Assembly: GCF_004114975.1 (NCBI RefSeq)
Contig: NZ_CP030051.1
Location: forward strand, 682,001-746,000
DNA: 64,000 bases
From: Bradyrhizobium guangdongense
GTDB taxonomy: Bacteria > Pseudomonadota > Alphaproteobacteria > Rhizobiales > Xanthobacteraceae
Direction: 5' to 3'
Shown: positions 1 to 9,210 of the stretch, piece by piece
Numbering within the stretch: the first letter of the stretch is position 1
How the letters are laid out: every line of letters begins with the position of its first letter
The notes under the pieces: model-generated
What the model was told of the DNA's origin: nothing
Database searches by the model: none
Seen by the model: only the letters and a program-made list of their open reading frames with translations
Translations under genes and position numbers: made by a program

Positions 1-28
1 TGATCCACAACAGGCCGCCCATGCTCAT
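1..28 (-). CDS. Start of a small protein gene, cut by window edge
   Basis: A reverse-strand ATG at 26-28 follows a GGGGAGC ribosome binding site and opens a frame reading MSMGGLLWI before the window ends. The beginning resembles small hydrophobic DUF3309-type proteins common in Bradyrhizobium, but nine residues cannot establish this. Confidence 0.3.
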
Positions 29-67
29 GTCAGTGCTCCCCTTGTCGAATGCGCAGACCTCGATTGA

Positions 68-634
68 TCAAATCCGTCCCGCGATCTCGTTCTCGGTCGG
101 CAGCCGGCCGTCCGGCGTCAAATGATCGACCACCCGCGGCAGGTACTGGCTGAGGCCGGAGAGCAGCTCGTCGCGCGACAGCCCGCTCTGGGCTGACAGG
201 CTGTCGATCTGGTCGGCGCCGAGCGCGTTGGCGAGATCGCCGGGTGCGATCGGCTTGTTCTCGCCCTTGCTGACCCAGGAGTTCGCAGTGTCCCCGTGGC
301 CGCTCTGCTGCAACTGGTTGAGCAGATCGCCGAGTCCGCCGCTCAGCACGCTGCCGGCAGCGCCGCCCGCGAGCAGGCCGCCGAGGCCGCCCTTGAGCAC
401 GTCACTCAGACCGCCGCCCGTGCCAGCATTCACGGGCGGAGGTGCCGGCGCCGGCGATGGCTGCGGCGCGGAGCCGGATTGGGGCGCGGTGAAATGCTTG
501 AACGCCTTCCAGGCGAGCAGGCCGAGGATCGCCATGGTCATCGGCGACATGCCGCCGGAGGATTGTTGTGAGCTCGGGGTGCTCGGGCCGCGGGGACCGT
601 TCTGCATGCCGTTAAGGACGTCGAGTAGACCCAT
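68..634 (-). CDS. YidB-like DUF937 family protein
   Basis: About 188 residues. The start at 634 is chosen over a longer frame because AAGGAGAG stands just upstream and the protein then opens MGLLDVLNGMQ, the usual start of this family. A low-complexity Pro/Gly/Ser linker (about residues 15-75) surrounds a short hydrophobic stretch, followed by a Gly-rich segment. The C-terminal DUF937 portion contains LANALGADQIDSLSAQSGLS and ends in the conserved LTPDGRLP region. The family is widespread and of unknown function; YidB of E. coli is the named member. It stands alone on the reverse strand, back to back with the ketopantoate reductase gene. Family assignment is firm, function unknown. Confidence 0.8.
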   Translation of the reverse strand: MGLLDVLNGMQNGPRGPSTPSSQQSSGGMSPMTMAILGLLAWKAFKHFTAPQSGSAPQPSPAPAPPPVNAGTGGGLSDVLKGGLGGLLAGGAAGSVLSGGLGDLLNQLQQSGHGDTANSWVSKGENKPIAPGDLANALGADQIDSLSAQSGLSRDELLSGLSQYLPRVVDHLTPDGRLPTENEIAGRI

Positions 635-814
635 GGTGCTCTCCTTTGGCGTTCTCGTCGGCGAGCTCTCGCCGGTGACAAGCCCCCGGGCAAAAACATA
701 TGGGGCTCTCATGACGGTTACAAGGCAGATGCGCCTTGGCCGCGGCGAGCAGACGGCCTCGCCTCTGCGTCCCGGCTCTGCTATCGGAAGCCGGGCATTC
801 AGGGAGCAAGTCAG

Positions 815-1822
815 GTGGTGACGGATCGACCGATCGTGGTGGCCGGCGCAGGCGCCATCGGCTGTTTTGTCGGAGGCCAGCTGGCGGCCGCCGGTCGTCG
901 CGTCGCCCTTCTGGTGCGGCCGCGGGTGAAGACCGAGATCGAGCGCTTCGGCCTGCGGCTCACGGATTTCGACGGTTCCGAGCAGAAACTGGATGCGGGC
1001 CGGCTAGCACTGTCCGAGGATCCTGCGATCTTTCACAGCGCCGGCATCGTGCTGGTCACGGTGAAGAGCGCCGACACGGCCGACATCGCGGATCAGATCG
1101 TCCGGCATGCGCCGCAGGATGCGGTCATCGTGTTGCTGCAGAACGGCGTCGGCAATGTTGCTGTGCTGAATGAGCGGCTTGGCGGCCGGCGCGTGCTCGC
1201 CGGCATGGTGCCGTTCAACGTGGTGGCGATGGGGGAAGGGCGTTTTCACCGCTCGAGCTCCGGCGACATCCAGATCGGTGAGGATGCGAGCAACACTGCT
1301 GCTGCGTTGTCGGTGCCCGGTCTCACCATGCGCGCGAGCCGCGACATCACCAGCGTGCAATGGGGCAAGCTGATCATCAACCTCAATAATGCGCTCAGCG
1401 CGCTCTCCGACATGCCGCTCGTCGCGCAATTGGCGGACCGCGACTGGCGGCGGTTGTTCGCGGACCAGATGGCGGAGGGGCTTGCCGCGCTCAAGGCTGC
1501 CGGCATCACGCCGGTGTCGGCAACGCCGATTCCGATGAGCTGGACGCCGAGCTTGCTGAGATTGCCCGACGTGATCTTCAACGCGATCCTCGGACGTACA
1601 ATGAAGATCGACCCCGAGGCACGCTCTTCGATGTGGCAGGACCTGAAGCAGGGCCGCACGACCGAGATCGACTATCTGCAAGGAGCCGTCATTGCGCTCG
1701 CCGAGCAGAACAGGGTCGCAGTGCCGCTGATGCGCCGCATTGTTGCGCTGGTGAAGGAGGCGGAGACATCAGGCAAGGGGTCGCCGGCGCTTTCGCCACA
1801 GCAGATCCGCGGCGGAGCTTGA
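815..1822 (+). CDS. 2-dehydropantoate 2-reductase (ApbA/PanE family)
   Basis: 335 residues, the usual length. The start is GTG (tandem GTG GTG at 815) preceded by AGGGAGC. The N-terminus has the Rossmann signature VVAGAGAIGCFVGG for NADPH, and the middle has the family motif SVQWGKLIINLNNALSALS with the catalytic lysine. The family reduces ketopantoate to pantoate in coenzyme A synthesis, but rhizobia carry several paralogues, so the true substrate may be another 2-oxo acid. It is the first of two forward genes; the next starts 18 bases after its stop. No pantothenate genes are nearby. Confidence 0.85.
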   Translation: MVTDRPIVVAGAGAIGCFVGGQLAAAGRRVALLVRPRVKTEIERFGLRLTDFDGSEQKLDAGRLALSEDPAIFHSAGIVLVTVKSADTADIADQIVRHAPQDAVIVLLQNGVGNVAVLNERLGGRRVLAGMVPFNVVAMGEGRFHRSSSGDIQIGEDASNTAAALSVPGLTMRASRDITSVQWGKLIINLNNALSALSDMPLVAQLADRDWRRLFADQMAEGLAALKAAGITPVSATPIPMSWTPSLLRLPDVIFNAILGRTMKIDPEARSSMWQDLKQGRTTEIDYLQGAVIALAEQNRVAVPLMRRIVALVKEAETSGKGSPALSPQQIRGGA

Positions 1823-1840
1823 GAACAAAGGAGAGGCGCA

Positions 1841-2056
1841 ATGAAGCGTTGTTTGATGATCGGGCTCGCGCTGGCCGCACTCTGCGGCGCATCGAGGCTC
1901 GCCTACGCCCGGCCGCCGACGGTCATGAACTCTCCCGGCTATGATGCGCGCCTACAGGAGAGCAGGAAGGCGCTAGGCAACCCGCCGCCGGCGCCTGAAC
2001 TCGCAACTCCGCCGGTGTCCGGACATAAGCACTCGAAGAAGAAGCGAACGCACTGA
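1841..2056 (+). CDS. Small secreted hypothetical protein
   Basis: 71 residues from an ATG preceded by AAAGGAGAGG. The first 23 residues are a signal peptide (KR, then LMIGLALAALCGA, cleavage near AYA-RP). The mature part is short, Pro-rich and ends in a basic HKHSKKKRTH tail. No family is recognised. It follows the reductase by 18 bases and may be cotranscribed with it; the gene after it is convergent. Confidence 0.6.
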   Translation: MKRCLMIGLALAALCGASRLAYARPPTVMNSPGYDARLQESRKALGNPPPAPELATPPVSGHKHSKKKRTH

Positions 2057-2072
2057 CGGACGTGAAGACAGC

Positions 2073-2693
2073 TCAGCTCTTCTTCGCCGGCTTGCTCGGC
2101 GTCGGGCTGAACAGTTTCTTGATCTCGTTCAGGCCTTCCGACAGCCGCGGCCATTCGCAGGAGAACGAGCCCTTGGTGCAGGCGCCTTTTGGTCGCGCAC
2201 CGACGGTCTGCTGCACCTTGGGCCGCTCGACCGGAACGGGGACGCGCTCCACCTCGCTTCGCAGCACGACCTGCTGAAGCTGCTGTGCTTGCTGCTCCTG
2301 CTGCTCGCGTTGCTGGCGTGCCATCGCCTGCGCCGCCTCATTGCTGCGGCGCTGATCGGCGAGATAGGCGGTGTAGGATTCGTCGATCTTCTTCTGCTCC
2401 TCCGGCGTCGGATTGGGACCTGCGATGTCGAAGGTGCGATCCTGGAGGAAGTCATAATAGGTGTAGCCGCCGCCCGGCTTGCGGCGGCCGGCGAATTTTG
2501 CGTTGCAGTCCGCGAGTGCGGCGGTCTTCTCGGCCTTGGTTGTGGATTTCTCGGCAGCGTCGGCGCATTCCTCGAAATCAACGGGCGCGCGCTTCCACCA
2601 TTGCGCGTGGGCATGCGAAGAGATCAGCAGAATGAATCCTGCTGCCGCGATGAGAAGCGGCGCTGCACGGCGCGATGCAACCAAGTCGGACAT
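2073..2693 (-). CDS. Secreted hypothetical protein, Gln-rich
   Basis: 206 residues with a clear signal peptide (AAPLLIAAAGFILLISSHAHA, cleavage before QWW). The mature protein has two cysteines in an alpha-helical N-terminal part (FEECADAAEKST and ALADCNAKFAGRR), then a Gln/Arg-rich predicted coiled coil (about residues 115-145), and a C-terminal segment with CTKGSFSCEW that could form a disulfide. It ends in a basic Pro/Lys tail. It looks like a periplasmic or envelope protein conserved in Bradyrhizobium; function unknown. It is convergent with the preceding small gene, 16 bases apart. Confidence 0.7.
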   Translation of the reverse strand: MSDLVASRRAAPLLIAAAGFILLISSHAHAQWWKRAPVDFEECADAAEKSTTKAEKTAALADCNAKFAGRRKPGGGYTYYDFLQDRTFDIAGPNPTPEEQKKIDESYTAYLADQRRSNEAAQAMARQQREQQEQQAQQLQQVVLRSEVERVPVPVERPKVQQTVGARPKGACTKGSFSCEWPRLSEGLNEIKKLFSPTPSKPAKKS

Positions 2694-3008
2694 TCTACGG
2701 GAGCATTCCTTGCAAAACTCAACCCGAACTGAGTCGAGGCCGATTTTTGCCCCTTTATCGCCAACTTGTCACCCATGGAACCCATGATTTTCATGACTGC
2801 GCTGCTGACATTTTTTGCTTGACGTGGCGCGGACGTCACAGCCTCGCGCTGCACTCTATCGGTTTGATGCCATGAGGAAATATTCGTCGTAAGAACGCTG
2901 AGCTCCCCGGCCGCAATTCGATTGAAGGACCAGTTCCGCCTGTTACACTTCCTCTCGCGAGGCGCCTCATCCTGAGGCGGCGCCAAGAAGACGAAGTGGA
3001 AACCCCTG

Positions 3009-4526
3009 ATGCTGCTGCCCCTGTCCGATGTGCCGCGCTGGTACGCTGAGCGCAAACCCGAAGGCACGATCGCCGTCCAGCATGGGCAGGACAGACTGAC
3101 TTGGGACCAGCTCGAGCGCGGCGCCAACCGGCGCGCGCGGGCATTCGCGGCAAAGGACGTCAAGCCCGGTGATTTCGTCGCGATCGGATTACCGAACGGC
3201 AATGTCTTCTTCGAGACTACGTTTGCGGTGTGGAAATGCGGCGCAACGCCGACTTCGTTGTCGTGGCGGCTGCCGCGCGGCGAAGCGGCCGCCGTGCTCG
3301 AGATTCTCAAGCCCGCGCTGGTGGTCGGCGGCGAGGCTGACTGGAATGCGCCGAACCGCCTGCCGGCAGATTTCACCCCGGAAGGGTTCTCCGACGAGCC
3401 GCTCGACCCACCGGTGGCGCGCTACTGGAAGGCGATGACCTCGGGCGGCTCGACCGGCCGGCCGAAGGTGATCCTCGATCACCATCCGGCCGTGATCGAC
3501 ACGGCTGCCGCTCTGCCGCTCAACATCCCCTTCGGGGCTTCGCTGCTCAATCCCGGTCCGCTGTATCACAATGCGCCGTTCATCGTGTCGCACTACGCGC
3601 TGTTCGGCGGCGGCAAGCTCACGGGTCTCGTCAAGTTCGATGCCGAGGAGACGCTGCGGCAGATCGAGCGCGAGCGCGTGCAATGGATCAATTTCGTGCC
3701 GACCATGATGCACCGGATCTGGGCGCTGCCGGACAATGTCCGCAATGCCTACGACGTGTCGAGCCTGGAGACCGTGTTCCACATGGCCGCTCCCATGCCG
3801 CCCTGGCTGAAGGAGAACTGGATCGCCTGGCTCGGGCCCGAGCGGGTGTGGGAGCTCTATGGCGGCACCGAGCGGCAGGGCGCCTGCATCATCTCCGGCA
3901 CGGAATGGCTGACGCACAAAGGCTCGGTCGGCAAGATCGGAGAGATGGCGCGCTTGCGCATCATCGGCGAGGACGGCAAGGACGTCGCGCCCGGCGAGAC
4001 CGGCGAAATCTATTTCCTCAACAACGACGGCAAGGACGCCACCTATCATTATCTCGGCGCCGAGCCGAAGCGGCGCGCCGACGGCTGGGAATCGCTCGGC
4101 GATATCGGCAGGCTGGACGCCGAAGGCTATCTCTATCTCGGCGATCGACTCGCCGACATGGTGCTGCGCGGCGGCGCCAATATCTATCCTGCCGAGGTCG
4201 AAGCTGCCGTCTCCGAATGTCCCGGCGTGCGCTCCTGCGTGGTGGTGGGCTTGCCGGATCCGGAACTCGGCCAGCGCGTCCATGCGATCATCGAGCCGGA
4301 GGCGAACGCGAACGGCCAAGCCATCGCGGACAGCATGGCGGACTTCCTGAAAGACAGGCTCAGCCGCTACAAGCATCCGGAGAGCTTCGAGTTCGTCAGC
4401 GCGCCCCCGCGCGACGATTCCGGAAAGGTTCGTCGTACCCTGTTGCGTGACGAGCGCGCGGCGTGGATGAAGGAAGGACGCGCGTTTCGCATCATGCCCG
4501 CGAAGGCGCGGGTGCACGCCGAATAG
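3009..4526 (+). CDS. AMP-dependent acyl-CoA ligase
   Basis: 505 residues. ANL superfamily motifs are in order: the P-loop-like A3 motif TSGGSTGRPKVI (near residue 143), the adenylate motif ELYGGTERQG (near 285), the GDIGRLD hinge/ribose motif (near 365) and the C-terminal catalytic lysine in DDSGKVRRTLL. The enzyme activates a carboxylic acid with ATP and transfers it to CoA. The LSWRLPRGE and PRDDSGKV regions resemble bile-acid/steroid-type ligases, but the substrate cannot be read from sequence. It is followed 17 bases later by the RraA-like gene, so the two probably form a catabolic operon for a plant-derived or aromatic acid (inference). Confidence 0.85.
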   Translation: MLLPLSDVPRWYAERKPEGTIAVQHGQDRLTWDQLERGANRRARAFAAKDVKPGDFVAIGLPNGNVFFETTFAVWKCGATPTSLSWRLPRGEAAAVLEILKPALVVGGEADWNAPNRLPADFTPEGFSDEPLDPPVARYWKAMTSGGSTGRPKVILDHHPAVIDTAAALPLNIPFGASLLNPGPLYHNAPFIVSHYALFGGGKLTGLVKFDAEETLRQIERERVQWINFVPTMMHRIWALPDNVRNAYDVSSLETVFHMAAPMPPWLKENWIAWLGPERVWELYGGTERQGACIISGTEWLTHKGSVGKIGEMARLRIIGEDGKDVAPGETGEIYFLNNDGKDATYHYLGAEPKRRADGWESLGDIGRLDAEGYLYLGDRLADMVLRGGANIYPAEVEAAVSECPGVRSCVVVGLPDPELGQRVHAIIEPEANANGQAIADSMADFLKDRLSRYKHPESFEFVSAPPRDDSGKVRRTLLRDERAAWMKEGRAFRIMPAKARVHAE

Positions 4527-4543
4527 CAGAAGGACTGAAATTG

Positions 4544-5182
4544 ATGACCATCACCATCGCAGCGAACAGCGTGCCGAAGCCGTCCGCCGAACTCATCGAA
4601 GGCTTCAGGAATGCGCCGACCTCGGTCATTTCAGACAATCTCAGCCGCCTGCCGGGCGCGGTCGGGCTGAAACCCTATCACCGCAGCGGCAAGCTGGTGG
4701 GCGCGGCCTTCACGGTGCGCACCCGGCCCGGCGACAATCTCGCCATCCATCGCGCGCTCGAGATGGTCGGTCCCGGCGACGTCATCGTGGTCGACGGCGG
4801 CGGCGACGAGACCCGGGCGCTGGTCGGCGAGATCATGAAGAACATCGCGCAATGGCGCAAAGCGGAAGGCTATGTGATCGACGGCGCGATCCGCGATGTC
4901 GCGGCGTTCGCCGCCGACGATTTTCCCTGCTTCGCCCGCGCCGTGATCCATCGCGGTCCCTACAAGAACGGTCCCGGCGAGATCAACGTGCCCGTGACGA
5001 TCGGCGGCACCGTGATCTCGCCCGGCGACATCGTGGTCGGCGACGAAGACGGCGTGGTGTCGTTCCCCGCCGCCGGCGCCGCAGCGCTGCTGGAGGCCGT
5101 CCGTGTCCAGGTCAGGCGGGAAGAGGAGACCCTGAAAGCAATCCGCGAGGGCCGCTACCAGGGGGCTTACGGCAAGTCGTGA
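4544..5182 (+). CDS. RraA-like / HMG-type aldolase family protein
   Basis: 212 residues from ATG 4544, which follows an AGAAGGA site; a longer in-frame extension would overlap the ligase gene and has no family similarity. Hallmarks are TSVISDNLSRLPG at the N-terminus, VVDGGGDETRALVGEI, the DGAIRD metal/substrate motif and GDIVVGDEDGVV near the end. Relatives are 4-hydroxy-4-methyl-2-oxoglutarate/oxaloacetate aldolases of aromatic degradation and the RraA RNase E regulator. Linkage to an acyl-CoA ligase favours the catabolic aldolase or a related lyase. It is the last gene before tRNA-Arg. Confidence 0.8.
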   Translation: MTITIAANSVPKPSAELIEGFRNAPTSVISDNLSRLPGAVGLKPYHRSGKLVGAAFTVRTRPGDNLAIHRALEMVGPGDVIVVDGGGDETRALVGEIMKNIAQWRKAEGYVIDGAIRDVAAFAADDFPCFARAVIHRGPYKNGPGEINVPVTIGGTVISPGDIVVGDEDGVVSFPAAGAAALLEAVRVQVRREEETLKAIREGRYQGAYGKS

Positions 5183-5276
5183 TCCGCCCTGTTTGTTGCT
5201 GAGCGAAGGGCTTCCGATTTGGCCCTCGCTTTGATATGTACAGCTCCAGGCAATCCGCCTCATCGGCGGGTTCCGC

Positions 5277-5353
<77 letters not shown>

Positions 5354-5817
5354 GTCTCCGACCACGAGAAAACCCTATAATTGAAGGGGATTCTGCGCCG
5401 TACGCGCTCCGTTCTAAGTAAAATATGGGCGCCAAAACGATATTACCGCCCATTACGCTCAGTACCACTGATTACAATGGGTTAGGCCCCAGTACCGTCC
5501 ACTCCGTGCAACACGGATGCAACACGGACGAGGCCTCGTGTTCGTAATTCGTTTCCCTTCCGATAGACTATTCGAAGCTCGTTTTCTGGACATTCCAGTC
5601 CGACAAATGGCCCTGTGTTGGAATGAGATCGAACGCGGCTTCGAGACTCCCGCATGAGTTACAGATGACCCGCCCAGGGCGCGCGCCGCGAAGAGTGCGC
5701 GGTGGCGGATTCAGCTACTCGAAACACGCACGGCTTCGCAGACCGAAGTTGCTGTTTTTGGGGAAATGTCTGCTAAGTTGTGCCGGCAGCAATCTCATCG
5801 AACTATTGGCTCGAGAT
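5354..5817. other. Gene-poor junction after tRNA-Arg with a tandem 11-mer
   Basis: No convincing gene is seen in this 464-base stretch, which is more AT-rich than the chromosome to its left. TGCAACACGGA occurs twice in tandem at 5507-5528 and AGTACC twice nearby. This is where an integrase gene would be expected, and none is present. It may be a decayed integration junction. Confidence 0.45.
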
Positions 5818-6096
5818 ATGGAATTGGACGCAAAGCCGCCCGTCGAAGGCAGAAATTTTCGATTCACGATCTTGGGCGGTATCGGCACCACCCGCATTAC
5901 AATGCGACTGAACGGCAAGGTGGTTCACGACAGCGATTGCCCCGACCCGCCGTGTCATGAGGAGATGCGCATACCAGCCGGAGAAGGCGGAGCCGAACTG
6001 GTGGTGATCGCCAAGGACTCTGCGGGCATGGTGCTGGAGCGGAAGTTCATCGTCGGGCGGACCGAGGGGCAAGCCGGCGGTTTCATGTCGGCATGA
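5818..6096 (+). CDS. Hypothetical protein, possible beta-sandwich
   Basis: 92 residues from ATG 5818. The frame is open further upstream (to 5623), but that part is basic and repetitive-looking and probably not translated. The protein alternates short predicted beta strands (FRFTILGGIGTTRITMRLNG, VVHDSDCPDPPC, AELVVIAKD), suggesting a small immunoglobulin-like fold; no family is recognised. It is followed 10 bases later by another small gene, and both lie just upstream of Shango on the same strand. Confidence 0.5.
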   Translation: MELDAKPPVEGRNFRFTILGGIGTTRITMRLNGKVVHDSDCPDPPCHEEMRIPAGEGGAELVVIAKDSAGMVLERKFIVGRTEGQAGGFMSA

Positions 6097-6106
6097 GATC
6101 CCAAGC

Positions 6107-6550
6107 ATGAGCGCGATACAGGATTTCTTCGCAGAACTATCCAAGCTCGATTCGACCAAGTTGGCGGGTGTCACCGCGCTGGCCGGAGCGACCGCCACGA
6201 TCGTCGGCGCGATAATAACCGGGATAGCCGCTAAGTTCTTCGTGGGCGCCCGCGACAAGCAAGATAGGGAAGTCGAATGGCGAAAACACGCCATCGAACT
6301 CACCAAGCTGGATCTAGATCGCAAGTTGAAGACGAGGTCGCCGACGGAATCGCAGCCCATACGGCCGAGCATTCTGGACTTTCTCGCCAACTATCGAGAC
6401 CTACAGGATCTCGATAAAGCGTCTCCCCGGGATCTCTATGTGACGATCCAAGCCATGCGCATCAAGAAGAAGAGCCCGGCGGCGGCCTCTCCCGGTAACG
6501 CTCCCAAGGCCGGTAGTGAGGCGACAAGCAGTTCCGAATTCGACGACTGA
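6107..6550 (+). CDS. Hypothetical single-pass membrane protein
   Basis: 147 residues. A short acidic N-terminus is followed by a strong membrane helix at about residues 18-44 (LAGVTALAGATATIVGAI, then ITGIAAKFFVGA), a charged helix (DKQDREVEWRKHAIELTKLD) likely to be a coiled coil, and an acidic Ser-rich tail. It starts 10 bases after the preceding stop, so the two are probably one transcription unit. The layout, a membrane anchor plus cytoplasmic helix, recalls helper proteins of defence loci, but no named family is recognised. Confidence 0.6.
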   Translation: MSAIQDFFAELSKLDSTKLAGVTALAGATATIVGAIITGIAAKFFVGARDKQDREVEWRKHAIELTKLDLDRKLKTRSPTESQPIRPSILDFLANYRDLQDLDKASPRDLYVTIQAMRIKKKSPAAASPGNAPKAGSEATSSSEFDD

Positions 6551-6813
6551 TACCAGGATTCGCAATCGCTGCCCCGTGGGACGTGATGGAGCAGGCCGCA
6601 AAAGAGTTTCTCAAGCGAAGGAAGGGGCGCTCCGCAGACGGTGGGCGGGCCTAAATCCCGCTGCTAAGTCAACACGATACTATGGTCGCGCTTATGGAAA
6701 GGCGTGGAAACGCGAGGAACCTGCCGCGATTGCACTTGCGACCGCCAGCAACTCCATGGGACTTTCTGCACGGAGCCGCGTTCAGCGGGACCGATAGCAT
6801 CACGAATTGAGCG

Positions 6814-9210
6814 ATGGGGCGACGCAACAGCAATTCCCTTGGAATGGGTATACTCGTCGTGCTGGGCCTCATTTTCTGGGCTCTGAGCGAGGCGTATCAC
6901 TTCGTCCAGCAGCATGGCGCGGCCATCGCAGCGTTTGCGATCGTTGCCGGGGCGATCCTCCTGATTTGGTCGATCGGCTCACGGGCGCTATTTTCAGGTA
7001 AGGCTCCCCCGCCAATACCTGCGCAAACCGAGCGGGGTTCAACTGCCGCACCGATGAACCGAGCGACGTCGAAGCGGACTCCTGCGCGGTGGGTGGGTCC
7101 TTCGGAGTCTGTCGTCGTGCAGGGCTCACAGATCGCAGGCGGATTGTTCTATCTGGGCGATTTCGTCCAGTTGGACGATCGGCGCACAACGGATCAGTAC
7201 GCGATCAATCCTAAGCTTTCCGCAAGTGCAGCTCGGCCGGACATCGAGGGAAGCTCGATGCCATATTGGCCCTCCTATGCTGACATCACACCTGCGGCTC
7301 GCAAGGCGTTCATTAACTGGATGGCCGAAGGGCGCAGCAGCCGAGCTTATGGTGTAGGGCACGTCTTCCTTTTCTTCTACGGCTTGGAGCACCGCGCCTT
7401 CATCGATGCGGATTCCTCGTCCTTGCCTGTTCTAATTGAGGAGGTGCAGCGGCTGCTGATCGTCTACGCGGACAACAACTCTTTCCGCGGCTACGCCACC
7501 CGCTTTTTGAGCTATGCGAGAATAGCCGCCGATATCCCGATCACGTCGCCAACCCCTTCCTCCGAACGGGCCGTATCTTCCGAAATGGACGTAGCCACCC
7601 GGTTACACTTGGGGCGGGCGCTTCAGCAGAAGGGAGCCCTCGGACCGGATGATGCGTTGCTGTGGGTCCTCGCAATTCCGGACGTCTATCTCCGGACGCC
7701 AGCAGTCCGGTGCTTCGACGAGTTTGGACGGCTCTTTCGTCATCGATTCAACGAGCGCTATCCCAACGGCCTGGCGCTTCGAGCTGCCGGCAACATCCGC
7801 CTCAGCTACAAGGCCGCCAGCAACGCGTTCGAGGTTCCCATAGCGGGCAGCCATGAGCGGTATCCGGACATTTGCCAGGTCTTAGGGAAGGCTCAGGACG
7901 ATCTGAAGAGGATGGTCCAGGAGTGCACTGACGAACTCGACAGCTTCAGCAGGTTCGTGGGACGGCGCCCGGATTCCCGCGAATCCATGCAAGCCGCACT
8001 TTTGCTGCCGGAGCCTCTGCAGCGCGACCCGGCAAATGGACGCATTCATCTCTTCGGCCAAAAGATGCATCGCTCGATGGGCGAGCATAAGCGCGCCAGC
8101 ACAAAGATGCGCAATATGCTTGAGGCGGCTGGTTTCGATATGCCGGCCAATGGCAAAGTAACGCCCGGGCTTGCAGACCAGCTCGGTTCGGCTTTGGACC
8201 GCATCGACATCGCGATCGAGCCTGATCGCCGCTATGGTAGTGGCGTTCCCCAACTCGACGACCAGGTAATCATTTTCAAGGCGGATGGCGGCGGAAAGGT
8301 CGATGCCGAACGGCCTGGCTACAGAGCCGTGAAGGCCCAAGTGGAGGTGGCCGTGCTTGCCGCGGCGGCTGACGGAGATGCCTCGGCCGACGAGTTGAAG
8401 CGCGTGGTTGCGGGCGTTCGAGATGCGCCGGGCCTGTCCCCGATCGAGCAGGCGAGGCTGATCGCCTACGCCGCGACCGTGTTCAACAGTCCGCCCAAAC
8501 AGGACCGGGTGATGCGCAAGCTCGGCGAGCGCAGCCCAGATGAGCGCACGGCCATCGCCGACGCCGCACTCGCGATCATCGCTGGAAACGACAGCGTCGA
8601 TGCCGACGAAGTGCGGTTCCTGGAGCGACTCCATAAGGCGCTCGGGCTTCCGAAGGAGCGGGTGTATTCCGCCCTGCACCGGTCAAGTCCGCAACAGGGA
8701 GCCGACGAGCCCGTTGCCATTTCACAAGAGGTCCGCGCCGAGGGGGTTCCGATACCCGTCTCGGAGAAGCCGCCAGCTGCCTTGCCCGAGTCGACCAGGC
8801 CGGAGGCGGAGGCAACGCCGGCATTGACCATCCGCATAGATGCCGCTCGGCTCGCGCGAACGCAACGCGAGACTCAAACCGTGTCCGCGCTCTTGGCGAA
8901 CATCTTCGAGGAAGATGTGCCTTCCCCGCCCGAGCCGGCCGCGGTCGCGCCTGTTGCAACGGGCTCGCTCGACGGTCTCGACGCCGCCCATACCGAACTG
9001 GTCGAGCTTCTGGAGATCAGGGGATCTCTGCCGCGGAGCGAGTTCGAGCAGCGTGCGAAAGATCTCAAGCTGCTCCCGGATGGTGCAATCGAGCGGATCA
9101 ACGATTGGGCCTTCGACCAGTTCGAAGAGGCGATCATCGAGGACGGCCATGACGTCGTGATGATAGAGCACATCCGCAAGAGGCTGGCTGAACTGAGAGA
9201 AGCGGCATGA
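6814..9210 (+). CDS. sngA: Shango SngA: TerB-N/TerB-C domain membrane protein
   Basis: 798 residues. Two membrane helices lie at the N-terminus (about residues 9-28 and 34-53), followed by a Pro-rich linker. The TerB-N domain (about 125-290) is recognised by MPYWPSYADITPAARKAF and VFLFFYGLEHR; a TerB-like metal-binding helical region (about 510-610) contains AAAADGDASADELKRVV, and a TerB-C domain forms the last ~70 residues (SEFEQRAKDLKLLPDGAIER). In the described Shango anti-phage system a TerB protein, an ATPase and a helicase act together, and gene order and domains match here. Its ATGA overlap with the ATPase gene shows translational coupling. The N-terminal membrane anchor is notable, as it would place the complex at the inner membrane (inference). 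Confidence 0.85.
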   Translation: MGRRNSNSLGMGILVVLGLIFWALSEAYHFVQQHGAAIAAFAIVAGAILLIWSIGSRALFSGKAPPPIPAQTERGSTAAPMNRATSKRTPARWVGPSESVVVQGSQIAGGLFYLGDFVQLDDRRTTDQYAINPKLSASAARPDIEGSSMPYWPSYADITPAARKAFINWMAEGRSSRAYGVGHVFLFFYGLEHRAFIDADSSSLPVLIEEVQRLLIVYADNNSFRGYATRFLSYARIAADIPITSPTPSSERAVSSEMDVATRLHLGRALQQKGALGPDDALLWVLAIPDVYLRTPAVRCFDEFGRLFRHRFNERYPNGLALRAAGNIRLSYKAASNAFEVPIAGSHERYPDICQVLGKAQDDLKRMVQECTDELDSFSRFVGRRPDSRESMQAALLLPEPLQRDPANGRIHLFGQKMHRSMGEHKRASTKMRNMLEAAGFDMPANGKVTPGLADQLGSALDRIDIAIEPDRRYGSGVPQLDDQVIIFKADGGGKVDAERPGYRAVKAQVEVAVLAAAADGDASADELKRVVAGVRDAPGLSPIEQARLIAYAATVFNSPPKQDRVMRKLGERSPDERTAIADAALAIIAGNDSVDADEVRFLERLHKALGLPKERVYSALHRSSPQQGADEPVAISQEVRAEGVPIPVSEKPPAALPESTRPEAEATPALTIRIDAARLARTQRETQTVSALLANIFEEDVPSPPEPAAVAPVATGSLDGLDAAHTELVELLEIRGSLPRSEFEQRAKDLKLLPDGAIERINDWAFDQFEEAIIEDGHDVVMIEHIRKRLAELREAA

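Noticed and set aside
4463..4543. N-terminal extension of the RraA-like protein
   Set aside because: Lies within the ligase gene, and the family's normal start with a good ribosome site is at 4544.
5354..5640. Integrase gene next to tRNA-Arg
   Set aside because: No frame of suitable length or with the tyrosine recombinase R-H-R-Y pattern is present on either strand.
6516..6797. 93-residue open frame upstream of sngA
   Set aside because: Overlaps the preceding gene, is Arg/Ser/Ala-rich without a ribosome site and has no domain-like pattern; probably chance.
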